From Apodemus sylvaticus (lineage: Eukaryota > Chordata > Mammalia > Rodentia > Muridae): DNA of 64,000 bases. The DNA lies in the NCBI RefSeq assembly GCF_947179515.1, contig NC_067482.1, forward strand, positions 74,067,811 to 74,131,810, given 5' to 3'. A model generated the notes under the pieces. It was not told where the DNA came from and made no database searches. It saw nothing but the letters and a program-made list of their open reading frames with translations. This document shows positions 43,026 to 53,086 of this stretch, piece after piece. How positions within the stretch are numbered: position 1 is the stretch's first letter; each line of letters begins with the position of its first letter. The position numbers and the translations under genes are program-made.

Positions 43026-43507
43026 CTTCCAACTGACTGTGCCTGGCAGTATCGTCTGGCTTATCATTAAAGAGTGCTAATTTGCTTTTGGTTTTGGTTT
43101 TTGATCATTTAGGCTAGTACTTGATAGCACGTGCACACACACTTTTTTGTACTCGCTGCTACATTGGGAAGTCTTCTGTGTATCTCGATGCGTCGGAATT
43201 AAGGGCGCCTGGCACGAAGTGCACGACGTTAGTCAGCATTGTAATAGCCGGTCTGAAGTCTGACAGTGGGGCCCCACGAAGCAGAGGCGGGCTAAAGGTG
43301 GCGCGAATCTTGCTTCTGGGTCCAACCACCTGCTCCGCAGCAGGCTCACAAGCTTGGGTCAGGAAAGGGACGTCCTGAAGGCGGAGCGGTAAGTGGGCTG
43401 GGCCGGGGCCCGAGTCCACTTAGAAACTTAAGCTGTGGGCTGGCCAGACCCGCCTTCTCGGCGCCATCTGTCCGCCTAGCGACCCGAGAAAGCAAGTCTC
43501 TGCAAGG

Positions 43508-43526
43508 CGAGGCGCACCGAGATTCG
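43508..43526 (+). promoter_or_regulatory. ERSE-like element with a non-matching CCAAT half
   Basis: The order CGAGG, nine bases (CGCACCGAG), ATTCG mirrors the layout of an inverted ER stress response element (CCACG/CCAAT separated by nine). An ERSE-like XBP1-responsive motif of this type has been reported in the human WFS1 promoter (recalled, not checked). Here the second half reads ATTCG instead of ATTGG, so NF-Y binding at this exact position would be weakened. Confidence 0.5.
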
Positions 43527-43639
43527 CAGAAGCACATCTTGATTGGCAGGCATGCCGGCCACTCAGCATGCCGAGTCCCCCTGGGTCGCTGCAGGAATGG
43601 AGGGTGGCAGAGGCCCCGCCCAGGCCCCGCCCCCTTCCC

Positions 43640-43750
43640 GGGGCCGCGCTGAATGTAGGGCCGCGCGCTCTGCCTGCTCAGCTGGCCGCAGAGATCTCCG
43701 CGGTTTCGGAGCAACTTCGCGGCGGGCTGGGAGGCCCAGCACTGCGGCTG
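43640..43750 (+). other. Wfs1: Wfs1 exon 1 (5' UTR, non-coding)
   Basis: The donor GCGGCTG|GTAAGT at 43750/43751 matches the consensus closely, and joining it to exon 2 gives ...GGCTG|GCAAG-ATG. The 5' end (within about 43600-43680) cannot be fixed from sequence alone, since the promoter is TATA-less and starts are likely dispersed. Confidence 0.75.
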
Positions 43751-44199
43751 GTAAGTTCTTCAGGGTCGTTGTGCCATGGCCTTGGCCTTGGCCTTGGGCG
43801 CGCAGCGTCAGGGAGGGTTACGGAGAGCTGGGAGAAGACGCTCTCCCGGCCTCAGTTTCCCTGGATAGGTAGCCGGGCCCCAGGTCTACTCCAAGTTGCT
43901 AGAAGTTGGAGGCCAGAACTCTCGCTGCTCCTCGGAGCCCGAGGCGTCTACTGCCCCAAATGGGCCAGTTATACCCAAGCCGTGCGCCTCTCAGCCCCGG
44001 AGTCCCGGCAGTCCCGCAAATTTCCCTGCGAGACCGCGCGGCGGATGGGACAGCGGGTTGGAGAGGCTGCCTACTCCCCAGAGCTGACCCCTCAAGACCT
44101 ACATCTCTAGACCCCGTGCACCGAGCCATGCGGGACCTGATTCCTGGGGCGCGTGGGGGCTCAGCCCACCCGGGCGCTGTGTGACAGTTTCTCTCTTCG

Positions 44200-46765
44200 G
44201 GTCCTCAGTAAAGGAGGCAGGACAGCAGGAACCCTTGGGACCCTCCTATAGTTACCCACCCTATTAGGAACCGGTTGACTGTGGTGTGACTCCAGCTCTG
44301 GCATGCACCGCACCTTGAGGATCTTAGGTTCTGGTCAGATGACTGGAAGCCTTCTGGAAAATCTGACCCTGCACTTTTGGGTGTGATGGAGCTGTGTCCT
44401 TTCACCGTATTTTGCTAGTTGATCCTTATATGAGAGTCCAATAAACCAGCGTTTTGGTTTCTGCCTCCCTGCCACTGCCACCCCTCCACCGTGCACTCGG
44501 GCCCCTAGTCTCAGGGGTACTATAGTATAGACTTATAGTTTCCATTTGACACCGGAGGCTCAGTAGATTTGGGGCCTGGCCAGGACCACGCACGTAATGG
44601 ACAGAGCCAATGAGCCTCTGCCTGGCAGCAGCTCTTCCTCTGTCACCTTGGACAAAGATCGCAGGTGGTTGCCTGGGACTTTCCTCTCTAGGATCCAACA
44701 CTCACTCGGTGCCATGCCCTAAGCTCTTGAAGTCCATGGAGATGACAGGGGCTGCCTTCCCACTTCCCTCACCTGTTGACCTCTGTCTCTCTGGTACATC
44801 GAAGGTACTTTTCATCTGACTAGGAATCTAGAGAGAGTTTATGTTCCAGCTTCTTCCTGAATGCTCCTTGGACCTCCTCAGATACAGGCAGGATTGGGTG
44901 GGGACTCCCCTTCACCTTCTTTCCCAGGTAGAAATTTGTGGAACACCACATTGCCAGCCTCCCTTACACCTTCAGAAGGTTTGGGACTAGCTCAACCTTG
45001 GCCCCAGAAACACCTACACTATATGACAGATGTCTGACACGTCCTTGTCCCTGGTGATGATACAGTGGCAATGGGTAGGAGCACTGTTCTCTCTAAGGGA
45101 ACTCTTCTCTCACCTTTCTTACATTACGAAGGGGGCTAAAGCCCCAGCCACATGCCAAGCCTCTTCTTAGTTCCTCGTACTGAGTCCAGTTACAATCTGC
45201 CATCTTTCCTGGTGTCCTGTCTGCCCCAGCCGGGTTGTAGGCCCCTCACTCTGCCTGATGGTTCTCAGCCTCCTCTGGTCTTCCGTGGCTCCCACCACCC
45301 TCAATGGTTCTTGCATTTCTCTGGTCTATGGGATCAGACTCATCTCCTAGCCTGGCATTCCTTCTGGCTCCAGGGCCCTGATGTCTGCCTACCTGTCTGT
45401 CTCCCCTTCCCCAGGGGATGGGTACATCTAATGTTGAAAAATCTACCTTTCTCTTCTGATTGTCCTGAAGGCTCAGCCAGGTCTCTGCAAAAGTCCATAA
45501 CATGGCTTTCCTCAAGGTTAAATTAGAGCCATGTTCCTGTCCAGTCCATCTTCAAGGCTTTTCCATCTTGGACTGCCTAACTAGACATCACCTTCCTGCC
45601 AAGTCAGATGCTCAAACATTAGCCTTGTAGCATCTGCTGCTGGACGAGGAGGCTCAGTGCCCCACCCTGGGGGCTTCTAGGCCCCCAGTCCAGCCTGCTG
45701 ACCCACACAGTCAGCCCAGAGCAGGTGCCAGACTTGATAAGCTTGGCTGTCCACCACTGCAGCCTGTGCCCCTCCCGCTTCACACCCCCTCTATTCCCAT
45801 GAACTTGTCACATTGTGAGAGCTGGACTGTTCCTTGGTTTGGACTTAATACTCTGGGCAAAAATAGGCACCTGGGCACCGTCAAGGGCTTTGTGACCTTG
45901 TCTTGAGGGTCAGTTCTATGCCAGAGGGCTGGGTCAGGCCAGGCCAGAGTGGACCTCATGGGCCAGGGACTTGGTCACTGCTGGATTTTAAAATGATGCT
46001 TCATTTTAACTCCCCCAATGCTCCACAGTCATTATAGAAAATTAAGGAGATGTATTTTTTTAAAGCTAAAATAAAACCTGCTATGTTCCTTACACAGAGA
46101 TAGCTAGTATTGTCCCGGAGGATGGGTGTTTCTTCGGTCTTTTTCTGCAGATAATTTTTCAAATCCTAAGCAGACCCAGGATGATTACCAAATCTATTTT
46201 AAATATCGCTTGACAATATTATATTCTGTCTTCTGTCTTTGAATCTTTATGTACAAGATCGTGGTTAGTAGCTGTGCTGTGGGGGCTGAGGACTTCATCA
46301 CTGGGCTCTTTGGACTCTAAAGGATTGCTGTGGGGGATGCTTTTCTGTTCAGGCTCTGCGGGCGTCTCTCATGAGTACCACATGGACTTGGAAATGCTGG
46401 CCGGCTTGCCTTCCCAGGGCCTGAGAGACCAGGGCACTGGGAGAGCGGCACCATTCCCTGCAGAGCAGAATGGAGTTGGTCTGGGAGAGATGGAGGGCTC
46501 CTTGTAGTCCTATAACCCTGGCCTTTGTAGACCACAGTCAGGCAGCCTTCTCCAGGGTGGCCTCTCTGGGGATAGCCACCCCTCAGTCCAGCTCCTTGAC
46601 GCTGGCATTTGTGTAGATGGGATAAAAATATGCCTTGGCGTTCACAGGGAAAGAATGCCGGCCACTTTGTGTTTGGGGATCTGACTCAATGATGGGTTCT
46701 AAGTGCTGCCCTGGCCACTGTGGAGCTGGGGCCAGAGCTGGCTGATGATGCTCTTCCTCTACAGC
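44200..46765. other. Wfs1 intron 1, 5' part
   Basis: No coding exon supported. A MIR-like fragment lies at about 44535-44640 (- orientation). A short AT-rich unique stretch lies at 45985-46260. No other feature seen. Confidence 0.5.
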
Positions 46766-46769
46766 CAGG

Positions 46770-46870
46770 GATTTCCAGCCCTAGGGAGGGACTTGCCTAA
46801 GGTCGTTCAGCCCTGTAAGTCCCCAGTGCCTGAAGCCTGGCTGCCTCAGGTTTCAGCCTGCATTCATTAA
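46770..46870 (-). repeat. MIR SINE fragment in Wfs1 intron 1
   Basis: AGGGACTTGCCTAAGGTCGT TCAGCCCTGTAAGT resembles the reversed MIR core 'gtgacttgcccaaggtcacacagctagtaagt'. The fragment is short and diverged. Confidence 0.45.
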
Positions 46871-47229
46871 ACCCTAGTGTACACCCTGAGATGCAGCCCT
46901 GTCTTCTGGGCTCACTGTGACACTAGGTCCTCCCCACCCCACCCCACCCCCACCTCCTTGTCAGGGCTGATTCTTGTGTCTGTCTGACCAGGAATTCCAG
47001 GAAATGGCTTTGAATTAACAAGCTCTCTGACCTAAACTAGGCGAGGCCCTCAACCCCAAAACCTGAAAGTGAATTCCCCGGCATCCACCCTGCCTTGCCA
47101 GATTTCTTCTCTTGGATAGTTTTGCTTTGGCTGCAATGTGTACATGGTAAATTACCTAGGAGCAAGGCAGCTAGCCCTAACCTGCTTCCCTGACATTTAC
47201 TTTTAAAAGATGTTTTTCACCTACAGGAG

Positions 47230-47251
47230 AGGTGTTCAGACTTAGGGCTAT

Positions 47252-47290
<39 letters not shown>

Positions 47291-47530
47291 GGTGTGTGTA
47301 CATGTGCACACATGTGCATGCATTTATGTGTATGTGCGTGCTTATGAATGTGTACATTTGTGGGAGACTGGAGGTTGACCTGTTGTTCCTCAGTCACTGT
47401 CCCCTTGGTTTATGGAGACAGGGTCTGTCACTGGCCCGGAGCTTATGAACTAGGCTAGGCTGACTGACCTGCAAGCCCAGTGGATCAGCCTGTCTCTGCC
47501 TCTACATCACTGGGATTGTTGCATACGGCT
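47230..47530 (-). mobile_element. (TG)n plus B4-type SINE
   Basis: TG run 47252-47290, then GGAGGTTGACCTGTTGTTCC, GGAGACAGGGTCTGTCACTG, CCCGGAGCTTATGAACTAGG and CTGTCTCTGCCTCTACATCA, in reversed B4 body order. Confidence 0.7.
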
Positions 47531-47574
47531 TTTGCTTGTTTTTGTTTGGTTGTTTGTTTGGTTGGTTGGTTGGT

Positions 47575-47795
47575 TTGGTTTTCTTTGAGAAAGGGTTTCT
47601 TTGTCTAGCCTTGGCTGTTCCAGAAATAGCTCTGTACACCAGGATGCCCTTGAACTCAGAGACTCACCTGTCTCTGTCTTCCAAGTGCTGGGATCAAAGC
47701 CTAAGAAGACTTTTGTGTTTTACTTTGGGACTGGGGACCTTGTGCTTGGCAAGCATGTTACCAGTTGCACTATTTCCCCAGTCCCTCCTTTGGGG
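47575..47795 (-). mobile_element. B1/B4-type SINE
   Basis: TTTGAGAAAGGGTTTCTTTG, TGTTCCAGAAATAGCTCTGT, CACCAGGATGCCCTTGAACT and CTTCCAAGTGCTGGGATCAA form a reversed B1 body. TTGGGACTGGGGACCTTGTG and CAAGCATGTTACCAG (47725-47762) look like the tRNA-like head. Confidence 0.75.
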
Positions 47796-47799
47796 GTTT

Positions 47800-49200
47800 T
47801 GTTTTGTTCTGGTTTGTTTTGTTGTCAAATGCCTCTCCATTTACAGGTGACCTTCTCTTGTACCAAATCCCACTGCGCACTGATGTGCAGGTAGGGGAAA
47901 CTGAGGCAGGGACTAAGCCAACCAGCCACTCCCCGTGGTGATGAAGGGATGTTCTGTTGTCAGGGAGGTGGTCTCTTCTCCATCACAGAGAGGAGGCTGG
48001 ACAGAAGCCCTCAGGACCCATTTAGGACCCCAATAGCAGCATCTGAGAAACTGGCGAACATGTATCTGGGGCTGCAGCTGAAGGCTGAGGGGCTGCGCTG
48101 AGGAGGGGCAGGAGGGCTCCCAGGAGGAGGGCGTGGCAAAGCATGAGCTTGGAGACACCGGCTGCTTGGTGATGGAGTGACAGACAGCGCGTCAGGGAAG
48201 AGACCTGGAGAAGGGTTGGGGGCCAAGGCCTCTTTCAGTGAAATGTTCGCTGAGGCTGGGGGACTCACAGGAGTGGGTCTGCACCCAGCCTGGGCACCTC
48301 AAGTTGTTTGAACAGCTCCTCCTTCTTTCGGAGCTCAGTGTCTGGGGTCTAGGTGATGGGTGGGGTTGAAGGCTGAAGGGGCTCTTCACCAGTGACCTGG
48401 GGTGGCACATTCCTACCTGCTTGGCTTGGAGGAGCCACAGAAGACACATGGGGGGACTGCGCAGTGCTTTTGCCTAATGTCAGGTGCCTTGTTTATGTCT
48501 GTGGGGTAGAGGCCATTGCTGGATGTTACCTTTCTAGAGTCTGAGGTCTTCCGGTGACTCTCTGTGTGAGAGCCCTGACTCTTAGTCACTGCATTGCTGG
48601 CTGTGCCCCCCAACCCTCTGGGTCTGTGGGCTCCTGTAGGTGTGAATCCTGCTCATTTGCATATCTTTATGGTCTGGATGTCCCTGTAGATGTGTAGTCC
48701 TCTCTGGTCTGCGAGTTCCCTTGGATCTGCATGCCCCCTTGAGGCCGTGCGTTTGGCTAGCTGACAAGGTTCCGGGCTCATCATTCCGAGAAGCCTGCAT
48801 TTGTGAGATGGGTCAGAGTCCTGTGTTGATTTCCAGGCAGATTCATGAGATTCTAAATATCCCTAGGGATTGTTTTTAAAATAAGGGCTCAAAAAAACAT
48901 AAATAAGAAAGTAAATTAAATTAAGGACTCTGCCCTGTGCAGGAGCATGCTAGATTGAAATCTACTTTGCTCTTTGGACACAGCTTCCATCCATGGGACC
49001 CATTTTTAGTTGGGGGTGGAGCAGAAATGGAAAAGCCTGTGTCTAGCATGTAGGCCTGGGTCCATCCCTGGCTTTCCCAGCATACAGAACCATCCATCAG
49101 GGAGATATTTAGCAGGCTCACGGATAGATGCTGAGACCTGGTCCTCTGCAACTTGGTCTCAGATGCCCTGACCTCACAGTCACCCTGAGCATGGAACTAT
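47800..49200. other. Wfs1 intron 1, middle part
   Basis: No exon supported. A 48.6-48.75 kb segment repeats short strings such as GGATGTCCCTGTAGATGTG and CCCTTGGATCTGC in a loose, degenerate pattern. Otherwise nothing recognised. Confidence 0.45.
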
Positions 49201-49204
49201 GTCC

Positions 49205-49335
49205 TAGGTTCTGGGTCCTAGATAAGGACATGAGGCCTGGAAAGGCACAGAAAGGCACGTGGCTATTTAGGATCACACACTGGGAGCCCAGGCCAAAGGA
49301 TCAGGGCCCTTTTGAGTCAGATTTCTATTTCTTCA
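49205..49335 (-). repeat. MIR SINE
   Basis: GATAAGGACATGAGGCCTGG, CAGAAAGGCACGTGGCTATT TAGGATCACACACTGGGAG: the reversed MIR core with moderate divergence. Confidence 0.45.
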
Positions 49336-49811
49336 TTGCCAGACTCCTTAGCCTGTTCCCCTAAGAGTACTGAAGAGGACAGACTTGGCCTTGGTTTTGA
49401 GGAGGGTCATTTGGGATCTGAGGAGTGGTCTCCTCACACTGCAGTGTGCAAGGCCCAGCAGTTTGGGGGTCTGTGCCCCCACAGTCCTTCTAAGTTTTGG
49501 ACTCTCCCTCTCTGTTCCATGGTCTAGTCTCTGCACTCTGCTCATGGCTGCCTTAATTACGATGACCTGTTATTTTCCAAGTTGCTAAGCAACATGCAAG
49601 GCCCCTTTCCTGGCCAGTGTTGCATGCTGACTGCCCACCACGCTATTCTGGATGTTGCCTCTCATCCACTAGTGGCTTTCTGTAATGTGCATTAAGAGCT
49701 GGGGCCTGGTCTCCAGGATTCTGCCAGAGTTGCTTTCGAATCACAATTCAGCAGTTGTGCCTCCCACTTCAGATTTATTACAGATGTTTACTATACCAGG
49801 GTGCTTCTTTA

Positions 49812-50026
49812 TTTTTTTTTAAAGATTTGTTTTTTGTGTATATGAGAACATTTGTCTACGTGTATATATGTGTACCATGTGCATGCAGTGCCCACAGAGG
49901 CCAGAAGAGGGCATCAGACCCCTGCCCTGGAACTAGAGTTACAGACAGTTGTGAGCTGCCATGTGGGTCTGGGAATTGAACCCAGGCCTCTGGAAGAGCA
50001 GACGACTGAGTTGTCTCTCCAGCCCC
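49812..50026 (-). mobile_element. B3 SINE
   Basis: T-rich tail, then CCACAGAGGCCAGAAGAGGG, CATCAGACCCCTGCCCTGGA, GAGTTACAGACAGTTGTGAG, GGGTCTGGGAATTGAACCC and AGTTGTCTCTCCAGCCCC: a full reversed B3. Confidence 0.9.
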
Positions 50027-50424
50027 TGTGGTCATTTGTTTAAGCTTCTGTTAGAAATCAGTGCATTTACTGAAGTTTGTTGTCTGCAGTTGTGGAATCA
50101 GAAGGCTGAAGTAAGCTGTATTCAGGCCGTCTCACCTCTCTGCCTTCTAGGGTGGCTGTCAGTCCTTGGTGTTTGTTCTCCCGCAGCTGTCTTTCTTCAG
50201 CCTCTGGTCCATCTCCATGTGGCCCCTGAGCCGTGTCTCTTTCTAAGGAAACAGCCCATTGAGCATAGCCTGAGCCTTTGTGCCTTCCTTCCAACAACTT
50301 TAGCTGTTACGTCTGCAGAGACCGACTTTGACAGATGCTGGTGACACACGTAGGTCCCATGCATCCCCCGTGGCCAGGCCATATGTTCAGTGTACCACTG
50401 TGTCATCAGCATTATCCTCATGTC

Positions 50425-50520
50425 TCAAATGGAGGCGCAAGGGCCCAAGGTCACCCGGCTTGTGGGGTTGTCAGGTTAAATGGGATTGCAGAACTTGGCA
50501 CTCCCACCCAGTTCTTGATT
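50425..50520 (-). repeat. MIR SINE fragment just upstream of exon 2
   Basis: AAATGGAGGCGCAAGGGCCC AAGGTCACCCGGCTTGTGG matches the reversed MIR core. It lies about 60 nt before the exon 2 acceptor. Confidence 0.5.
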
Positions 50521-50578
50521 TACCACCAGGCTGCTTCAGGGGCTTTTGCGTGTGTCTAATCCTCCCCTTTGTTTGCAG

Positions 50579-50818
50579 GCAAGATGAGTTCAGGCACCCC
50601 ACCTCCGAGCCCCTCTGGCCCACCTCCTCCACCCGCACCACAGCCCCAGGCGCGGGCCCGGCTCAATGCCACCGCTTCACTGGAGCAGGACAAGACTGAC
50701 CCGCCTCGAGCTCCCAGACCTCAGATTGACCCCAGTGCTGGACAAAGTGCCGGGGAAGCGGCCACTCCAGAGCCTCGGGCTCCTCAGACCGGCAGCCGAG
50801 AAGCAGCAGATAGAGCTG
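50579..50818 (+). CDS. Wfs1: Wfs1 exon 2: start codon and proline-rich N-terminus
   Basis: The acceptor TTTGTTTGCAG|GC precedes 50579. The start codon is at 50584-50586 (context GCAAG-ATG, A at -3). Coding 50584-50818 gives residues 1-78 plus the first base of codon 79, and the donor GCTG|GTAAGG is at 50818/50819. The peptide begins MSSGTPPPSPSGPPPPPAP and contains ARLNATASLEQD, the conserved wolframin N-terminus. It is low in predicted structure and rich in Pro, Ala and acidic residues. The open frame continues past the donor to 51498, but that part is intron. It is one codon longer than human exon 2 as implied by the exon 4 start. Confidence 0.97.
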
Positions 50819-51377
50819 GTAAGGCGGCAGGGCCAGTTCTCCAGACCTCACCCCACAGCAGGGGAAGCAGGGCGGGCATAGACCAGGCTCCTACAGAAGC
50901 TCCTCAAGTCGGGCTGCTCTGCCGTTCTGAGGTTGCAGCTTCCAAAGCGTGTGTAGCTGTCAACGGTACGGCCATCCCTACAGTCCGTGTCTCTCTCCTT
51001 CCTCCTGGGCAGCAGTTTAAGGTGGACCACATGGCTCAGAGGTGTTCACAGTCAAGCCTGCCTTCACGGTGGCCCTGTGGCCCTGCTTGGACCCACAGCT
51101 CTCAGAGTAGCTTGGGAGCTTATTGCCAGTCCTGTGTCTTACCTCTGGGTTGTCACTTGTCATTCTGTGACCCTCAGAGCCGCCTTCATGGTTTAGCACC
51201 AACTCTTTGCCCACCGAGGACCTCCCCAAAATGCTCTGCTCACCTTATCTTTTGGGATACCACTTGTTCTGAGGTCTCCTATGACTGGCTCTTCCCAGTC
51301 TCCACCCATGGGAAGACCTACACATTCTGTTGCAGCCTGGCATCTGTGGGAGGGCACGCATGGACACATGCATGCAT

Positions 51378-51487
51378 GTACAAACACACACACACACATA
51401 CACACAGACATATGCATGCACATACAAACACACACACACACACACAAACACTCGGACATGTGCATGCGCGCACACACACACACACAC
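51378..51487. repeat. CA-rich microsatellite
   Basis: Interrupted ACACAC runs with CATGCATG islands over about 110 nt in intron 2. Confidence 0.92.
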
Positions 51488-51814
51488 TATGGGGGTAGCA
51501 GTTCTCAGAGAAGTATCCTTCTTCTGTGTTGCAGTCTGATGTTCTCTTCCCAGTCTCTTAATTAAAACTTAAAAAAAAAATGCTTCTTTGGGGTGCATTT
51601 AAATTGACCGCATAGCCCTCTACTGGGTGACAACGGAACCTTGGGAATAGTTGTTACCCAGGCCCCTGGTTTGGAAGTGTCTGAGACATAGCAAGTGGAT
51701 TAACAGTAGACTGAGTATGGGACCCCGTGCCTTGCAGGGGCTGGCCTGTGTGACCACACCGGGCCTTCTTGTCAGCCTCTGGCCTCCCAGTTCTCACACC
51801 TTCAGGCAGCACTT

Positions 51815-51912
51815 GCCTCTCTCTTTCCCTCCCCCTCTCCGTCTCTCTCTCCTCCCTCTCCTCCCTCTCCTCACTTTCCTCCCTCTCCTCTCTCTCTCTC
51901 TCTCTCTCCCCC
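51815..51912. repeat. CT/CTCC-rich pyrimidine tract
   Basis: CTCTCTTTCCCTCCCC and CTCCCTCTCCTCCCTC blocks ending in CTCTCTCTC, in intron 2. Confidence 0.9.
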
Positions 51913-52795
51913 AGACCTGAGGGGCGGGGCCAGCATCGGATGAAATGACTGAGAGCTTCCATATCAGCAGCAGCAGTGCTCGGAGTCCAGCAGTGCAGGA
52001 CAGGGTCCATCCTACAGGGGAACAGGGGCCAGGAGCCAGTCAGAAAAGAGCACTGAGGGCCCTGTGTGGAGAGTGGGCGTGGCCAGTCACAATGCAGGAG
52101 GAGAATGCTGCCTCTTGGCGGCACCAGGCCCAGCCCCTCCAGTTAGTGTTGCCCCACTGGAATTGTGTGCACTCTGTAGTTATGGTTGACACCGTGTGCT
52201 GGTATGTGGCATCATTCACTGGGCCTTTGCCTCCCAGTGAGACTACTGGTCTCAGAGTGGGGCTGCATCATTGTGGGAAGGTTTGTGTCAAATTACTTCT
52301 CGCCATAGGCTGTACAGGGGTACCTCTGCTGCTGCCAGGCCAATGCTGAATCTATCCCTTGTTATATGTGGTTGGGTTGGTGTGAGGCTCCCTGTAGTCT
52401 CTGGTGTGGTAGGGGTGAGTGATGGGGTAGCAGCTGGTGTGGTAGGGGTGGTGCCTCCCATCCTGGTCAGTTTCTGCTGTCACTTTGTTTCAGTTGTTGA
52501 CATTTTTAATTTCCCCCTGAGAGAGGCCAGCAGCCCCCAATGACCACTCCAACCCAGCAGCATCCCCGCCTGGCACCTGCTGTGTATACCACTGTCTGTC
52601 AGCCTGTCCACAGATGAAGGAAGGCCTTGAGTTCAGCGTCTGGCTCAAGGGAGCACTCTGGCTGTCTCCCTGGCAGAACTGAAGGGATTTCAGCCTGGTT
52701 GGCCAGGGCTGAGGCTCCTGACAGCATCACCCTCAGTACTGTCCTGTGCTTGGGCCCTTTGCCTTATGAATTGTCTTAAAAGGTCTCTGGGGGCT

Positions 52796-52948
52796 GGGGG
52801 ACTGGAGAGATGGCTTGGCAGTTAAAAGCACTGGTTGCTCTTCCAGAGGTCCCAAGTACAATTCCCAGCAACCACTTGGTGACTCACAACCACCTGTAAG
52901 GGAATCTGCTTCTCCCGGTATGCTTGAAAACAAAACAATCATGTACAT
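52796..52948 (+). mobile_element. B2 SINE
   Basis: GGGGACTGGAGAGATGGCTT, GGCAGTTAAAAGCACTGGTT, GCTCTTCCAGAGGTCCC, AATTCCCAGCAACCACTTGG, GACTCACAACCACCTGTAAG. The 3' part is shortened and the tail became the adjacent tetranucleotide repeat. Confidence 0.88.
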
Positions 52949-53004
52949 AAAAGGAAGGAAGGAAGGAAGGAAGGAAGGAAGGAAGGAAGGAAGGAAGGAA
53001 GGAA

Positions 53005-53081
<77 letters not shown>
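52949..53081. repeat. (GGAA)n(GAAA)n purine microsatellite at a SINE tail
   Basis: 133 nt of uninterrupted purines, GGAA units first and then GAAA units, directly 3' of the B2 element. Confidence 0.97.

Positions 53082-53084
<3 letters not shown>

Positions 53085-53086
<2 letters not shown>

Larger units (their letters stand above)
43180..44190 (+). promoter_or_regulatory. Wfs1: Wfs1 CpG-island promoter
   Basis: About 1 kb of CpG-rich DNA around exon 1. There is no TATA box near the likely start. Two GC boxes (GCCCCGCCC at about 43613-43621 and 43625-43633) lie just upstream of exon 1. An inverted CCAAT box (ATTGG, 43542-43546) lies about 80 nt further upstream. An ER-stress-element-like sequence CGAGG-N9-ATTCG is at 43508-43526. 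WFS1 is induced by the unfolded protein response in other mammals, so this element is the most interesting candidate control site. Confidence 0.85.
50819..52790. other. Wfs1 intron 2, 5' part
   Basis: Intronic. It contains the CA repeat at about 51378-51487 and a CT-rich tract at 51815-51910. The reading frame open from exon 2 has no wolframin similarity here. Confidence 0.6.

Noticed and set aside
43568..44110. 180-codon + strand frame across Wfs1 exon 1 and intron 1
   Set aside because: It overlaps the CpG island, crosses the GTAAGT donor, and is unrelated to wolframin.
50819..51498. Extension of the exon 2 frame to 309 codons
   Set aside because: A consensus donor at 50818/50819 and perfect continuation into exon 3 show that this part is intronic. 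The extension has no wolframin similarity and ends in a CA repeat.
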